Shown piece after piece: positions 43,576 through 54,929 of a stretch of 64,000 bases of DNA. The position numbers and the translations under genes were made by a program. The stretch comes from Sacculina carcini. Taxonomy: Eukaryota > Arthropoda > Thecostraca > Sacculinidae. Below the pieces are notes generated by a model. It saw nothing but the letters and a program-made list of their open reading frames with translations. It was not told the origin of the DNA and searched no databases. Location of the stretch: assembly GCA_916048095.2 (NCBI GenBank), contig OU696575.1:9170468-9234467 (forward strand), written 5' to 3'. How positions within the stretch are numbered: position 1 is the first letter of the stretch; each line of letters opens with the position of its first letter.

Positions 43576-43735
43576 GATATCTTGGCTGATAGAATTCCTC
43601 ATAAGGTAAGCACATGTACGGTACTATACGGTACGGTACTGTATAATATATGCATTAAAATTGTAGTACATAGTGCACATCATAGCACATAATTGTATAC
43701 ATAGTAAGTAGTACATATATCTGTATTGTAATCCA
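43576..43735 (+). mobile_element. LINE 5'-UTR fragment
   Basis: About 160 bp homologous to 33534-33690: TTGGCTGATAGAATTCCTCA, AAGGTAAGCACA, CATAGCACATAATTGTATA and AGTAGTACATAT. No coding part of the LINE follows. Confidence 0.75.
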
Positions 43736-43895
43736 GTTTAACATAATTAAATAATTCGTTATACATATTTAAATGCACTGGAGAGCACAATAGTGGCCTT
43801 ATAGCTGAAATAATAAATGTCACTTAATTTTTTTAACACTTATAAACATTTTAAATAAATACTCATAATTTGTGAAATAACATGGATAAATTCTT
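43736..43895. other. Unassigned AT-rich spacer
   Basis: No feature recognised. Confidence 0.4.
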
Positions 43896-44000
43896 TTTTC
43901 ACTTTCCTCAATTCTATTTTCACTTTTCTCAAATCTAATTTCACTTTTCTCAAATCTATTTTCAAATTTCTCGATTATATTTTCACTTTTCTCAAATCAA
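43896..44000. repeat. 21-bp minisatellite
   Basis: Five diverged units of about 21 bp built on TTTTCACTTTTCTCAAATCT. Confidence 0.88.
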
Positions 44001-44044
44001 ATTGCAAATGGTATAGAGGCCGTCATGGCCGGCAAATTGAGGCC

Positions 44045-44420
44045 TTGATGCGCGGAACCTATAACCCAATCTGGGACAGCGATCTTGGCAATCCAGATCA
44101 AATTAATATCCACAATATCAGCGAGGACGAACGGAACGGTCTACTCGCTGTCGCATGTGCAGCAACTGGAGTGGCTGCCGATGGAGCTGCCTTCAGCCAA
44201 ATGGTGTACTATTTAAGGCACATGAAACTGTTGAAGCGGTGTGGAATATGGCTGACGAAACCTTCGATGGGCTGTTGCTTAGATGTTTCACGTCATTCGT
44301 GTCAGACTACCAACCTTAGGAACTTGACGTGTCTTATGACGACAGACCTGATGCGAGATTGTAGAAAAACTCAACTCTGTTATCGAACGTTTATGGGTAC
44401 AATATAAGATCGTGTGATTG
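44045..44420 (+). pseudogene. Unidentified coding relic, possibly viral
   Basis: The frame from 44045 reads GTYNPIWDSDLGNPDQINIH, ISEDERNGLLAVACAATGVA and FSQMVYYLRHMK. It shifts by one base near 44225 into ETVEAVWNMADETFDGLLL and RCFTSFVSDYQP. A compact all-helical protein is suggested. The style (xxERNGLLAxACAATGxA) is reminiscent of nucleocapsid-type proteins but I cannot name a family. It lies among virus-like relics on the same strand. Confidence 0.3.
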
Positions 44421-44960
44421 GTGCGTAGATCAAGTCGTCGGATTTGAAACGTTTGACGCAGTGAGACTAAGCACAATTGTGTATGTTGCTTCTGGATGCA
44501 TCGCTGTGCGCACATTTGTAAAGGGATCGGTGTCACAACTGAATTGTGGGTTTGTGCCTGATTTCACGTCATTATCGTCGCAGTAAGTGTGAAAGGATGT
44601 GACCACGGCCGACGATAGACCAACGATGAGGAAGGGAGCATCTATGCCTGTGCTAGTGATTACGCAAGACAAGCTGGACGAGTACCTGCATCGTTACCCG
44701 GATGCTGGTTGCCAGGGTAAACATTTGATTGATTCTCGTGATTGACGACGACACAATACCGGTGCTGGTCGTGAAAATCAAACATCAGAGATTACAGACG
44801 AGGATCCGCGAGTTGTGCCGCGTAACGATAGAGAACCATTGGATCAACAGCAGGAGAGTCTCATTGCATTCCATGCCTGGTTGACCCAAGCTGCCGCCGC
44901 TCACCCACAGATCGCGGCAATAGTGACGCCGTAATGAACTTTCTGACAAAATCAGATGCG
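44421..44960. other. Unassigned, probably decayed coding
   Basis: Between the previous relic and the helicase relic. Frames such as VVGFETFDAVRLSTIVYVAS near 44433 hint at further decayed coding sequence but no family is recognised. Confidence 0.3.
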
Positions 44961-44964
44961 ACTA

Positions 44965-45673
44965 CATTGTTAGTGGTGGTATGTCTAGCTCAGACTGGCA
45001 TAATATTATCGGTCGAAGCGGCGTTAGCATCATGAATGTCTCGTACGGGAGATGGCACATGACCAATTTTAGCACCACGTATGTTAAATGGATTGTATTC
45101 GACGAAGTGCATACGCGTCACCCGGAGGTGATAGCAATACTTGATCGTCATGAATGGGGGAATACCGCAGCTCGAAATGGTTGCGTGTCACAGCGACCCA
45201 CGGTCAAGTTACCGACCGAGACATGCAGCTGCAACCCCACAGCGACGGTAGCAATGCTAAATATAACACCCACATCCTAATAACCGACGGATATTATTTT
45301 GATGCGCGTCTTGTCAAACATGGCTGCAAGCATGTGATTTTGCCGACTAAAGCAGCTTGCGGCCAGTTGCGAGATCGTGCGCATGCTGCGACAAAAAACC
45401 AGCATGTGTATACGTACTATCGGTTGCACCCAAAAGGATCATCCAATGTTAGGTGTTTTAACACCCATGATGACTGTAATGATCTGCACGAATGCGATCG
45501 AGAGTGGCATTACACTAATGGATGCGACTGACTGTTGGGATAGTCGCACTGAATTATTCGAACAAGTAAGCGACGAAATAGAGGAGACGCGGACACGCTA
45601 CCCATATATACACCACGGAAGTAGTCAAAACATGTTTCACAAAACAGTGGATAAACAAACAGTTCGCCGATAA
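44965..45673 (+). pseudogene. Viral-type SF2 helicase relic
   Basis: Walker B-like motif WIVFDEVHTRHPEVIAIL at 45089-45142 (DExH), preceded by SIMNVSYGRWHMTNF. In the next frame comes RVTATHGQVTD (motif III, TAT) and KHVILPTKAACGQLRDRAH (motif IV). In the third frame, near 45470-45505, comes VMICTNAIESGITL (motif V). The order and spacing are those of superfamily 2 helicases of positive-strand RNA viruses (NS3/CI-like), not cellular DEAD-box proteins. Walker A was not found, and each third lies in a different frame. Read as an endogenous viral element. Confidence 0.55.
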
Positions 45674-45960
45674 TTCATTAATCACAGACATAATAACTTA
45701 TACATAAAGCCCAATTAATAAACAAAATACAGATCATTTCTACAGAGTATAAAATAATACGTAATAAAAGGCGGAGCGCACCATATCGGAACAGGTTGGT
45801 GCGCGCGCAAGTTTCAGCACACATACCTCAATGAAAAGTATATTGCATACGCAGTCGACCTTCCAAAAAGCGGACTCCTCCAAATAGCGGAATAATTGGA
45901 GGAAATATACAAATGTTTGTTTTATAAACACAACACCCTGTTGCGTTTTTTGTAAGCTCA
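45674..45960. mobile_element. MITE and pogo end fragments
   Basis: At 45827-45849, ACCTCAATGAAAAGTATATT matches the MITE copies at 4.4 and 5.8 kb. At 45854-45900, TTCCAAAAAGCGGACTCCTC and CAAATAGCGGAATAATTGGAGG match the Tigger-like terminal repeat at 8.6 kb (minus). They lie immediately 5' of the viral polymerase relic. Confidence 0.55.
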
Positions 45961-48460
45961 CTTTCGACCTCCGACTCCTACAAATTGGCACCGAACGAAA
46001 CTTGGCCCAGTCGGTGTTTCGATACGTTCCCTGTGAGTCTATGACCATGGGAGAGGGAGAGCTTACCTCCACACTCGCCGCCCTGACCGCCCCTTTTAGA
46101 GTGGACCACGTGAAGAACGGATTCATATGGCTCGACTTTGTGAGGTGGTGCATGTCGATGAGCCATGCGGCATGCACCCATCTGTTCACTGAAATAGATC
46201 ACTTGTTTGGTTTGAACCGCATCTACCAGTACTCCCACGTGTTCCCACACGAGTGTTCTTATTGTGCAAGACCGGTTTCGGCCTCCGCTCTTCGCCGGCG
46301 ATAACCCTGTGCCAGGAACACTCGTTGTATACGGGTGAACGAGGTGGATGGAGGGTCTCCGGCAGAAGGGGTGGACAGCACACACCATCTCGCTCACGGC
46401 CCACGCGCTCCGCACCACGACATCCATCCTCGGCTAGGGCTAGGGTCCATCCATAATCAAATATTGGTGGTGGAGATTCCTGATGAGCGAGAGGGCCCCT
46501 ACAGCTAGATGGAGCCGTCCGAGATCCTGGATGCGTTTATCGCCAACCTCGCTGAACGCTCATCGCGTCTGGGCATGCGTCTGAAAACGGAGGAGACGTG
46601 GAGCTCATCGGTGCTCTTTGAATACTCGAAGCAGTATCACTTTCGAGGAGCATTGGTGAGCTCCGTGTTGAAGCGCGCCTCACGTGTAAGCTCAGACGCG
46701 AATGATGGAATACGAACACTATCGAACAGAGTATCGTCCATCTTCTCGGCCTCGCCAGAACGGACCACCTGCCTGGGCCCGGGCACGCCATGTCAATCAT
46801 CGCGGCGGCCACGGTGATATCTGAAGAGTTCCGCACGGACGAGGTGGCTACGACGGCGTTTTTGCTCACCACGAGACACCTGGGCGGACTGTCTGTCATC
46901 CCGCTGATCATGTTCGCCCTTCGAGGGCACATGGTACCTCTGAGCCTGGCGGTCTCAGTCGTCAGAACAGCGGAAGTCGTGGACCCAGACGTATTCTCCG
47001 TCAAAGCACGTATCCGCGATCTGGACCCCATCACGCCAACGCAGAAGGACGGCCTGGTTATGGACCCTTACGGGCTGAACATTCGAGCAAGTGTAGCCGC
47101 GGAGAGCGTCATCCCGAGCCGAGTGCGAGCATACATGCCCAGAGTTATGATCAATTAGACAGTTGCCGGGCTGCTCATAACGGATGCTGACAGCGAGCGA
47201 AAGAACCTGATGAGGGACCTTGTTGGACTGAATCAAGGCTTCAACCCACGGCTTGCTAGCCATCTGTTCAAGCTGTCCAACGTGTCGCTGGCAGACCGCA
47301 TCACGGGGCAGTTTGCTAACTCAAGATCTGTCCGGACGGTGATTGCGAGGTCGGAGTTTGAGGATATGTCAGCAACCGCCTTCAAAACCACAGTCAACAT
47401 AGCGGACCGGGCACTTGCGACATCAATCCGCTCGAGACTCACTCCCAAGCACGAGTCTACTACACACGACCTGTAACACAGATGTCCCTCTAGGTGCTCT
47501 GCGGAGGTCTCGCAGCACTTACGTGAGGTCACGTGGGGGCAAACAATCACAGGGGTCACCATGCATGCGGTGTGTGAGCAAGCTCGGCTGATGCGTTGGA
47601 CTGGGAGCGACGTCATACCGGATAAATCCATACTGATCAAAGTCGATCACGTGAAGCAGCCGCTTTTGACCCGAGGGCAGCACCCACCACACATTGGATC
47701 TCGAACATTGATGCGGGTCAAGAGATCAAACTTGGCAATCATCGATACCAGTTCAATGATTTCGCCGCTCAGTAAAATACTACCGCTAATGTCGTGGGTC
47801 AGGTCCGCTAAAGAGTCCGGGCTGAAGTCCTTACTCCTAACTCTCAGCTCGGAGAAAACCACAATCCCGACGGAGGGATTGATTAAAACCGCGGACTGTG
47901 TCGTCGGAGGATCACAGCAGAATCGTCTTCTTGACGATGCCAGCTCGCACGGAAGTATGGCGAATTCCCTGTATAACCTCGCGTCACACTGCGTGATCAT
48001 CACGGACACCTCAACCTGCTACGCGAAGTCCTCTACAGACTACACCATATGTTTCCAGTCGGTGATGCTGTCAGGGCTGATCTGATTGGGAGTATTGGTC
48101 AACGCTGGACACATTAGTGGTGACTGGGCTCTGTGCATGAACTGTTCTGGGTGCACCCAACAGGTCGCCGTCAACAGTTACTCTCTCCCGGCCGAGCCTA
48201 GCTATCTCGGTGTTCCGCTGGGGATGGCGATAACCTCGCTACGAATGAGAGGTTCGGCTCCTCCTGCAGAGGCGGCAGAGCTTGGGAACTCCGAGGGTGT
48301 TGCCGTGTATCAGGCGCGGAACTGGGCACGACACATTCACCATTGGAGAACCTCAAACCTTGCGACCGTCAGATCCGCTGTAGAGGCAGAGACCGAGCGA
48401 CCCCGGTTCGCCAACCTCACGGAGATGTCCAGAATGGACATTGTGTTCTTCGCAGGATTA
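45961..48460 (+). pseudogene. Endogenous L-gene relic of a negative-strand RNA virus
   Basis: About 2.5 kb covering the RNA-polymerase palm C-terminal half and the capping domain of a Mononegavirales/Jingchuvirales-type L protein. Palm motif A-like WLDFVRWC lies at ~46130, then HLFGLNRIYQYSHVFP. The motif C site near 46450 is altered, only NQ of the usual GDNQ remaining. LKTEETWSSSVLFEYSK (~46580) and RVSSDANDGIRTLSNRVSSI (~46690) follow. From about 46790 to 48460 one frame is kept with only three in-frame stops (47156, 47474, 48083). It includes the capping GxxT site as IGSRT (~47692) and a degenerate HR site (NSLYNL, ~47973), then DYTICFQSVML. Four frames in total and lost catalytic residues: not functional. 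GC-richer than its surroundings. Confidence 0.85.
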
Positions 48461-49182
48461 AAAAAAAACGGTTTTTTTCAACAAAAAACAAAAACATGTT
48501 TTTTAAAGAAAAAACAAAAAAAACATTGTTTTTGTGGTTTATTTGGTTTTTACACTTTGCACACACAAATCAAAAAAAGGAGTGTACCATGCTATTTAGT
48601 ATATAGTTAAACATATTTTAGTACCACTTACCAAGAGTTTTGTAAATATTTAAAGAAGATAAAAATTAAATCATAAAAATGTACACACAGGATCTTGAAT
48701 TTCACCTTGTAGCATCTATAGGCAACGGAAGTTTTAAACCACTTACAATTGCGAAATCAGTCGATTTTAACACCCACATATGTTTGCAAAGTCCAAAACA
48801 AATACCCAGTTGCCTTATTTATGAAAACCTAGTGACTAAAAATCGTTTTGCCCATGGAGGTTAAATCATGTTTGTTTTCAGAGTAAACACAGTTTTTTTA
48901 ACTCAGAGGTTTCTAAAAATAGTGTTTTTCATAGAAACTCAAATATTTTGTCGTAAATATTTAGGATTTCTCATAAATACCAACTACAATGTTTCCCCAG
49001 CAAAAAACAAATTTTTTTAATAAAAACGTTTCCCATATCGTGCAAACCCATAAAATCATGCCAAAAAGTAATATTTATGCAGATTTAAAACTGTATTAAT
49101 GTATTCATTTACTAATTCTGAAAATATTTGATCATTCCTATATAATAAAAATCATTTCTGTCAAAAAAACAATTAAAAAAAC
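48461..49182. repeat. Homopolymer-run-rich repeat
   Basis: Long A and T runs alternate (AAAAAAAAACGGTTTTTTTC, TAATAAAAACGTTTCCCATA). Similar blocks occur at 56740-56830 (TTAAAAAAACGTTTTTGCCC), so this is a dispersed element, perhaps a non-autonomous hAT: the complement of the right part reads GGGTTTGCACGATATGGGAA. No coding capacity. Confidence 0.5.
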
Positions 49183-49976
49183 ATGCGATGTGAATTCGAT
49201 GTGTCAAGAAAATGTACGGAGAGTCCATGGTTGGAAGCGGCAAAAAATGGAAAAAATTTGTTGCTGATTCAATCAACAGAAAGAGAAACAGTGGACAAAA
49301 AGAAGGTGAAATCAGTCATTCATAGCATGAATGTTGAAAATACAAAAATCACTAAGAATGGAAATATCGTCATGGATTTTAAAACACAAAAAGAACGTGA
49401 AGTTGCGGCAGAGAGACTCCGGACCGAGACAAATATTTTGACGAATATTATCAAGAAAATAGAGCCAAAAATTATGATGTGTAATGTCAACAGAGAAGAG
49501 GACGAGGACAAAATAATTGACAATTTGATGGCTCAAAACAAAACAATGTGTGAAATTGAAGACGGAAAAAGATGGAGGTGCTATTCAAGAAACCTGCGGC
49601 GGGAAACACTAACCATTTTGTGATAAAGTGCAGTGCCGAGGTCAGAAGAGAAATTACAAAATTGGGAGACAAGTTAAGGCTGGAATGGGAAATTTATACA
49701 GTGCTGGACAGATACTATGCAATGGCGTGCTACCACTGTCAGCGATACGGTCACACAGCAGCCAACTGCGCGGCCAAATCTGCCGGTGATGGGCCGTATT
49801 GTTTCAAGTGTGCGGGTAGTTACGACTCAAGAAGCTGCACATCGAACAACTACAAGTGCATCAACTGCATCCGCTTCAAGAAGGACGACATCAGTCATAG
49901 TTCCAACTCCATGTGTTGCCCGTTTATGCAACAAGAGATTTCAAAGGTGCAGTCAAAAACCGACTATGGTCAGTGA
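49183..49976 (+). pseudogene. LINE ORF1 with CCHC knuckles
   Basis: First frame (49183-49623) starts MRCEFDVSRKCTESPWLEAA and contains an RRM-like half (GNIVMDFKTQKEREVAAERL). A frame break near 49575 leads to KPAAGNTNHFVIKCSAEVRR, then three Cys clusters: CYHCQRYGHTAANC, CFKCAGSYDSRSC and CINCIRFKKDDISHSSNSMC. They bind the LINE RNA. This gag-like ORF1 is typical of Jockey/CR1/I-type elements and differs from the coiled-coil ORF1 at 25.7 kb. Confidence 0.85.
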
Positions 49977-50640
49977 TTTATCGACCATGAAATGTGGAAT
50001 TGGCAACACCCAGACGATATGCAGCTCACAGAATAACAATATGAATAGTGTAATGGATGAATTAAGTCTGAATACCATTGTAAATAAGTGTAATGGCGAT
50101 CACCACTCGATCGAATCACTAGTCAGTTCACTGAAGTCTTTTCAAGGTCTGTGCATACTTCATATCAATGCCAGAAGTCTCAGAGCTAATTTCGACAGAT
50201 TGACTGAACTGATTGAATCCTTAAGTCTGTATAACAACGGTAAGTCGCCTGATGTGGTGACAGTCTCGGAAACCTGGTTCGATGATAATACTGACCTAAA
50301 TCTCTATCAAATGACTGGTTATCAACTTTTTGAAGCACACCGAAAAAACAAGAAGTGGGGGTGTGGCCCTATATTTAGATAACGTATATTAGATATATTT
50401 AGATAACGTGGTTTGTAGCTGGAGATTTCAATGTTGATATGAAGATTGAGAGTAGCATAAATTCGACTAACCTCGTAAACTCTTTTATGTGCAACGGTTT
50501 TGTGCCCCATATATCATATACAAGGATAACCAGTGTGTCGGCTACAACTATAGATAATATTTTTACAAACATAAATAACACTGAAATAATGGCAGGAACA
50601 TTGGCCTTTGGCCATTGGCCTTTGACGTGAGCGACCACCT
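49977..50640 (+). pseudogene. LINE ORF2 endonuclease with internal deletion
   Basis: N-terminal half: GLCILHINARSLRANFDRLT, VVTVSETWFDDNTDLNLY, then a Gly-rich loop at ~50360. The sequence then jumps to VAGDFNVDMKIES (50415), TTIDNIFTNIN and DVSDHLPIFTAI. About 80 codons between the Gly loop and the GDFN motif are missing. The junction carries a direct repeat TATTTAGATAACGT at 50372-50385 and 50395-50408. Confidence 0.85.
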
Positions 50641-51560
50641 ACCAATATTTACTGCAATCAAATTAAGCTGAACTAAATTACCCAAGGAAAACATTTGCAA
50701 AAGAGTATATACACAAGACTCACAATTAAACTTCCTTAAATTATTGGCAAATAAAATATGGACATGTACAGAATTTACGAATATTGATGATGCTTTTGAT
50801 AATTTTCAAAAACAGTTTTTGAATATTGTAGACACTTGTTTCCTAATGAGAACTACAAGGAGTAATAGAAAAACAATGTGCCCTTTGCTGTCTAAAGGAT
50901 TGAAAATATCTTGCAAAAATAAGAACAATCTCTATCGGAAATTTTTGAAAACACGCAGAAAATCGGATGAGAACAACTACAAAAAATATCGCAACAAATT
51001 ACTTGTTATTTTATAGATTTGTATAAAATACTATTGTAGTAATACTAAATTACTACAATAGATTTGTATAAAATACTATTGTAACTTACTATTGTAGTAA
51101 TTACAAATTACTATTTATCCTTATTACGCAGTGCTAAACAAAATTATTACACAGAAAAACTATCGAAAGCGTACAAAAATTCGAAAGAGACATGGAATGT
51201 ACTGAATGAAGCTCTAGGTAGAGGAAAACGTGAACACACTACACATATTTTCAAAGACAGAGAAAGTGAATTATTCGATTGGAACGACATTGCAAATGGA
51301 TTCAACAGATTATTCACAGAAATAGGACAAGAAACAACAAAAGACCTGCAAACAACTGAAACATACGATGTGTGTAGTATGAAGACAGTTTCAAATTCCA
51401 TGTTTCTTTGACCAACTACAGAAAACGATATATTCAACACTATATCATCTTGCACTAGTAAAAAATCATCTGACATATATAACATTGATATGAAACTCAT
51501 AAAGTTAGCTGCAGCATTCATAGTTCAACCCTTGAAATAGATATTCAAACTGTCAATAAC
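50641..51560 (+). pseudogene. LINE ORF2 linker region
   Basis: A decayed segment between endonuclease and RT: frames with EFTNIDDAFDNFQKQFLNIV and KISCKNKNNLYRKFLKTRRK (50744-51016), and from 51160 NSKETWNVLNEALGRGKR, typical of LINE linkers. A local duplication, ATAGATTTGTATAAAATACT, occurs at 51014 and 51058. Confidence 0.75.
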
Positions 51561-52900
51561 GGAAGGAACTTTCCCAAAAACTATGAAAATTGCAAAAGTA
51601 GTTCCCATATACAAAAAAGGAGACAAATCTGTCTTCACAAATTACAGGCCAATATCTTTACTGCCTCAATTGTCGAAAAATTTAGAAAAAATTATTGGAC
51701 ACAGATTGGATTCCTTTGTTAGCAAAAATAATATAATTGATCCTGATAAATATGGCTTTCAAACAAACAGGTCGGTGAACGAAGCCGTAATTGACAGTGT
51801 TGAATTTATTACCAAATCTCTGGACAAAAAGCTACTGACAGTTGGCATTTTTATTGATTTCAGAAAAGCTTTTGACACCGTGAACCATAAAATATTGCTG
51901 AAAAAGTTAGAGCGTTATGGAGTGAGGGGGAAAGCATCAGACTGGTTTAAGAGTTATCTATCAGAAAGGGAGCAAGTGGTAATATTCAGAGGAACAACGT
52001 CGAGTAAAAGAGACATTTCATGTGGGGTACCACAAGGATCAGTTTTAGGGTCCAAACTATTTCTACTGTTTATCAACGATTTATTCGAATTTTCAAACAG
52101 CTGCAAGACAGTTTTGTTCGCCGACGATACCAATTTGTTTTTCACGGCATCTAATTTATAAGAACTGGATAATAAAACTAATCTGGGATTATCTCTACTT
52201 AATTCATGGTTAGACAAAAACAAACCCATTCTCAATAAGGAGAAAACGAATTACATACTTTTTCGAGATCCAAGAAAACACATTGACGAAAGAATCCAAT
52301 TAAGAATTTATGATTCCTGCATACAAAGAGTGGCACACACAAAATTTATGAGAATAACTTTAGACCAAAATCTGAACTGGGCAAATCATATAAATTCCGT
52401 AATAAAAAACTTTCACGTATTGTATACTCAATGTTTAAGGTCAGAAATTATATCGGAGAGAGTGCCAGTTTGACTTTGTATAACAGCTTGGCCAAACCTA
52501 TTCACGATTTCTGCAATGAAACTTGGGGTTCCACATACACAATAAGGATATCCAAGATAAACGTCGTTCAAAAGCATCTCATCAGAATAATTGGGAATCT
52601 GAAAGCCCGTGAAACCACAATCTTCGAAAAATATAAAGTTTTAAGATTTGAAAACTTGGTTTTCCTGAACATAGCATATGTATAAGGCATACCAAAATCT
52701 TCTACCTAAATAACTGCAATTAATGTTTCAGAGAAACACAAGACACCCTGAAAAATTCACACAAAGTTTCAGTGGAACTCGTGGCAGACAATTTAGTATA
52801 AGCATCACCGGCGTTACAATTCGTAATACTATCGAACAAAAAGCAAAACAATGCAGAACTTTGAGATAATTCAAAAGAAATATGATACAATACAATATAT
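51561..52900 (+). pseudogene. LINE ORF2 reverse transcriptase
   Basis: The 192-codon frame 51583-52161 has KVVPIYKKGDKSVFTNYRPI, LLPQLSKNLEKIIGHRL, IFIDFRKAFDTVNHKIL (first Asp), CGVPQGSVLGSKLF and VLFADDTNLFF (catalytic FADD). A stop at 52159 interrupts. The thumb and C-terminus continue to about 52900, including TKFMRITLDQNLNWANHI, SASLTLYNSLAKPIHDFC and TRHPEKFTQSFSGTRGRQFS. Confidence 0.9.
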
Positions 52901-53318
52901 TTTACTGGCTTATCATCTAATTGGCTTTACAATGAGTTAAAAAAAACTTGATCGAGTGGTGATCGCTAATTATATACCTCAAAACTTTTTTGTAATTACA
53001 TTACTTCACTACTTCTATCCATTGTATATATGAATTTGCTTTATATTGATGTGAAATTCTGTACATGTATTGTTTAACTTTAATGTACATGTATTATTTG
53101 ACTTTAATGTGAAATTGTGTTAATGTATTATTCAATTTTTTATATACTCATGTGATGCTTTGTGTTTATAAAATTGATGTGTTGAAGGGGTCAACTTCAA
53201 ACAAGCTTTAGCTTCTGTCGACTCCCTGTCACTATTTATGTTATGTAAATAATGACAGAATTGAAAAAATGAAATAAAATGAAACAAATGAAATAAACCA
53301 AACAAACCCTGGTTCTTC

Positions 53319-53618
53319 GTGAGAAGCTTGGCCATCCAGGTGCTGGTCATGGCCGGAAATGCTGATCGAGCTGTGCGTCTCGTGCTGGACACAGGACTGG
53401 GTAGTGTCTGTCCCGGACCAGTCTCATGCTTAGCAACAACTCTTTGTCAGTGCGGACATGGTCGAACTGTCTCTCAACTCAGAGGAGGCGTGTCGGTCGA
53501 GGGACATGAGGACCTGTTGCTGGCGCTAACAGATTCGTTACTTGATGGTCTGTCCAAGCCCGAGGTGGTGGTCCCGGTGAACTACCTGGTGTCTGACTCT
53601 AGTCCTGCTGATGTTTGA
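53319..53618 (+). other. Unrecognised 99-codon frame with a DTG motif
   Basis: Frame MRSLAIQVLVMAGNADRAVR then LVLDTGLGSVCPGPVS. The LVLDTG word is what an aspartic protease active site looks like, and later QLRGGVSVEGHEDLLLALTD is well structured. It could be a retroelement protease or a host exon; I cannot decide. It begins at the end of the LINE tail. Confidence 0.25.
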
Positions 53619-54233
53619 TTGTCCACGCTGACAGGGGTGAACATATTGCACTGTTGCATAGTATGAGATTATTCGTGTGTTTATGGGTAATATGTTCATA
53701 GGGAAATAGTGTAGTACTCCCCGTAAGATCCCGTACCTTCATTCGAAACATGATATTCGTGATAAACGTCAGAGTGAAGAATTGGGTGAAAACAGTAGGT
53801 CATATTCGGCTTTTCCCCGTATTCATTGCACCAATACGTCCAGCACAGCCTTATTCAGCGCTCTGTTTGGTCCTCAGGGATACGCCAACTTATCATTTCG
53901 TGATATAGTCGTCGCACAATCGATGGCTAGGAGTAATGTCAAATACGATCTAACACCACCTCATCTCGGCATTCAGGAGCGAAGCCAGCCGAGAGGTACA
54001 GGCAATCGAGACTCATTCAGGTGCCAATAAAAACATACACCACATCATATGCACAGTGATGATATAGTGGAAGTGACTGGATTCGAAACGAAGAAAAAAC
54101 TGCCTCTTCTCCGGCACCATTGAAAAATTATCGCAGCAGGGCAAATTACCAGTGCTGCAACACTACCACAACACCAATATATCAGCGGCGGAAATATCAA
54201 GTCAAGAAAAATCAGCAACAATAGATCAATAGA
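53619..54233. other. Unassigned sequence
   Basis: An 82-codon frame at 53782-54030 has no recognisable motif. Otherwise nothing. Confidence 0.4.
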
Positions 54234-54870
54234 TTGGCGACTCGGCACTGGCAAAAGCTCGCCTCGCGGTCGCGCTCAAGAAGTAGTGGCCACCACTATA
54301 ACCCCACAGCGTATGTGAGAGAAAAGCGAAGACGCTGTGCCGAGATGAATGAAAAATCCAAACGAAAAGTTAGATGCATTGGACAAAGGACCATCATGTC
54401 AATTGCACTCAACAAAGATCTAATTGCACCGGTTCAATCCCACTGCATATGTGGAAGAGCGGCGAAGACGCAGTGCCGAGAGAAAAAAGATCCAAATGGA
54501 AGCGATGGATCTGATGTCGGCTTAAATGGGCAAACGTCGTTTATCACAACACAGGTCAATAAGCAATAATAATCGATTTAATCCCACAAATCACGTGGAA
54601 AAGAGGCTCAAAGAAGTGCCGAAAGAAGCCAAAGAATAAAGATGGAAACAATAAACAATATGTCAGCGTCACCGGGTAAGGGTACTTCATCACGGTTCAG
54701 CTATATAAGTGATATCTATCCCTTCAATCCTACAGCGTATGTAGAAAAAGAGCGAAAAAGGAATTTGTGAAAGAGAACACAAAAATAGCATCGAGATGAT
54801 GAACGCAACGTCGGCACCACAGAATAAGAATCACTCGTCGCGATCACGTTCTAGAAGTTCTCCAGGTAAA
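54234..54870 (+). repeat. Array of ~140-bp coding-like modules
   Basis: Four diverged direct repeats with the peptide core [F/Y]NPT(A)[Y/H]V followed by basic, Glu-rich residues. The Asn codon of each core is at 54300, 54436, 54580 and 54726, i.e. spacing 136, 144 and 146 bp. Between cores, Ser/Arg-rich pieces recur (ASRSRSRSSGHHYNPTAYV in unit 1, SASPGKGTSSRFS before unit 4, a fifth SSRSRSRSS near 54835). Units are in different frames with stops. The core recalls the C-terminal motif of CCDC61-type centriolar proteins (low confidence). Whether it is a decayed repetitive gene or element gag is unknown. Confidence 0.6.
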
Positions 54871-54929
54871 ACGTGGATGTCTTGTAGTCGCTGGCGGCGG
54901 AGTGTGGGTATGTCGACGCCAAAACTGAG

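Larger units (their letters stand above)
49183..53312 (+). mobile_element. LINE with zinc-knuckle ORF1 (CR1/Jockey-like)
   Basis: ORF1 (49183-49976, one frame break), endonuclease (50130-50640, internal deletion), RT (51560-52160) and C-terminal part to about 52900. A 3' UTR ends in an AATGAAATAAAATGAAACAA repeat at about 53262-53312. Multiple stops. It is followed immediately by an unrelated open frame. Confidence 0.85.
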
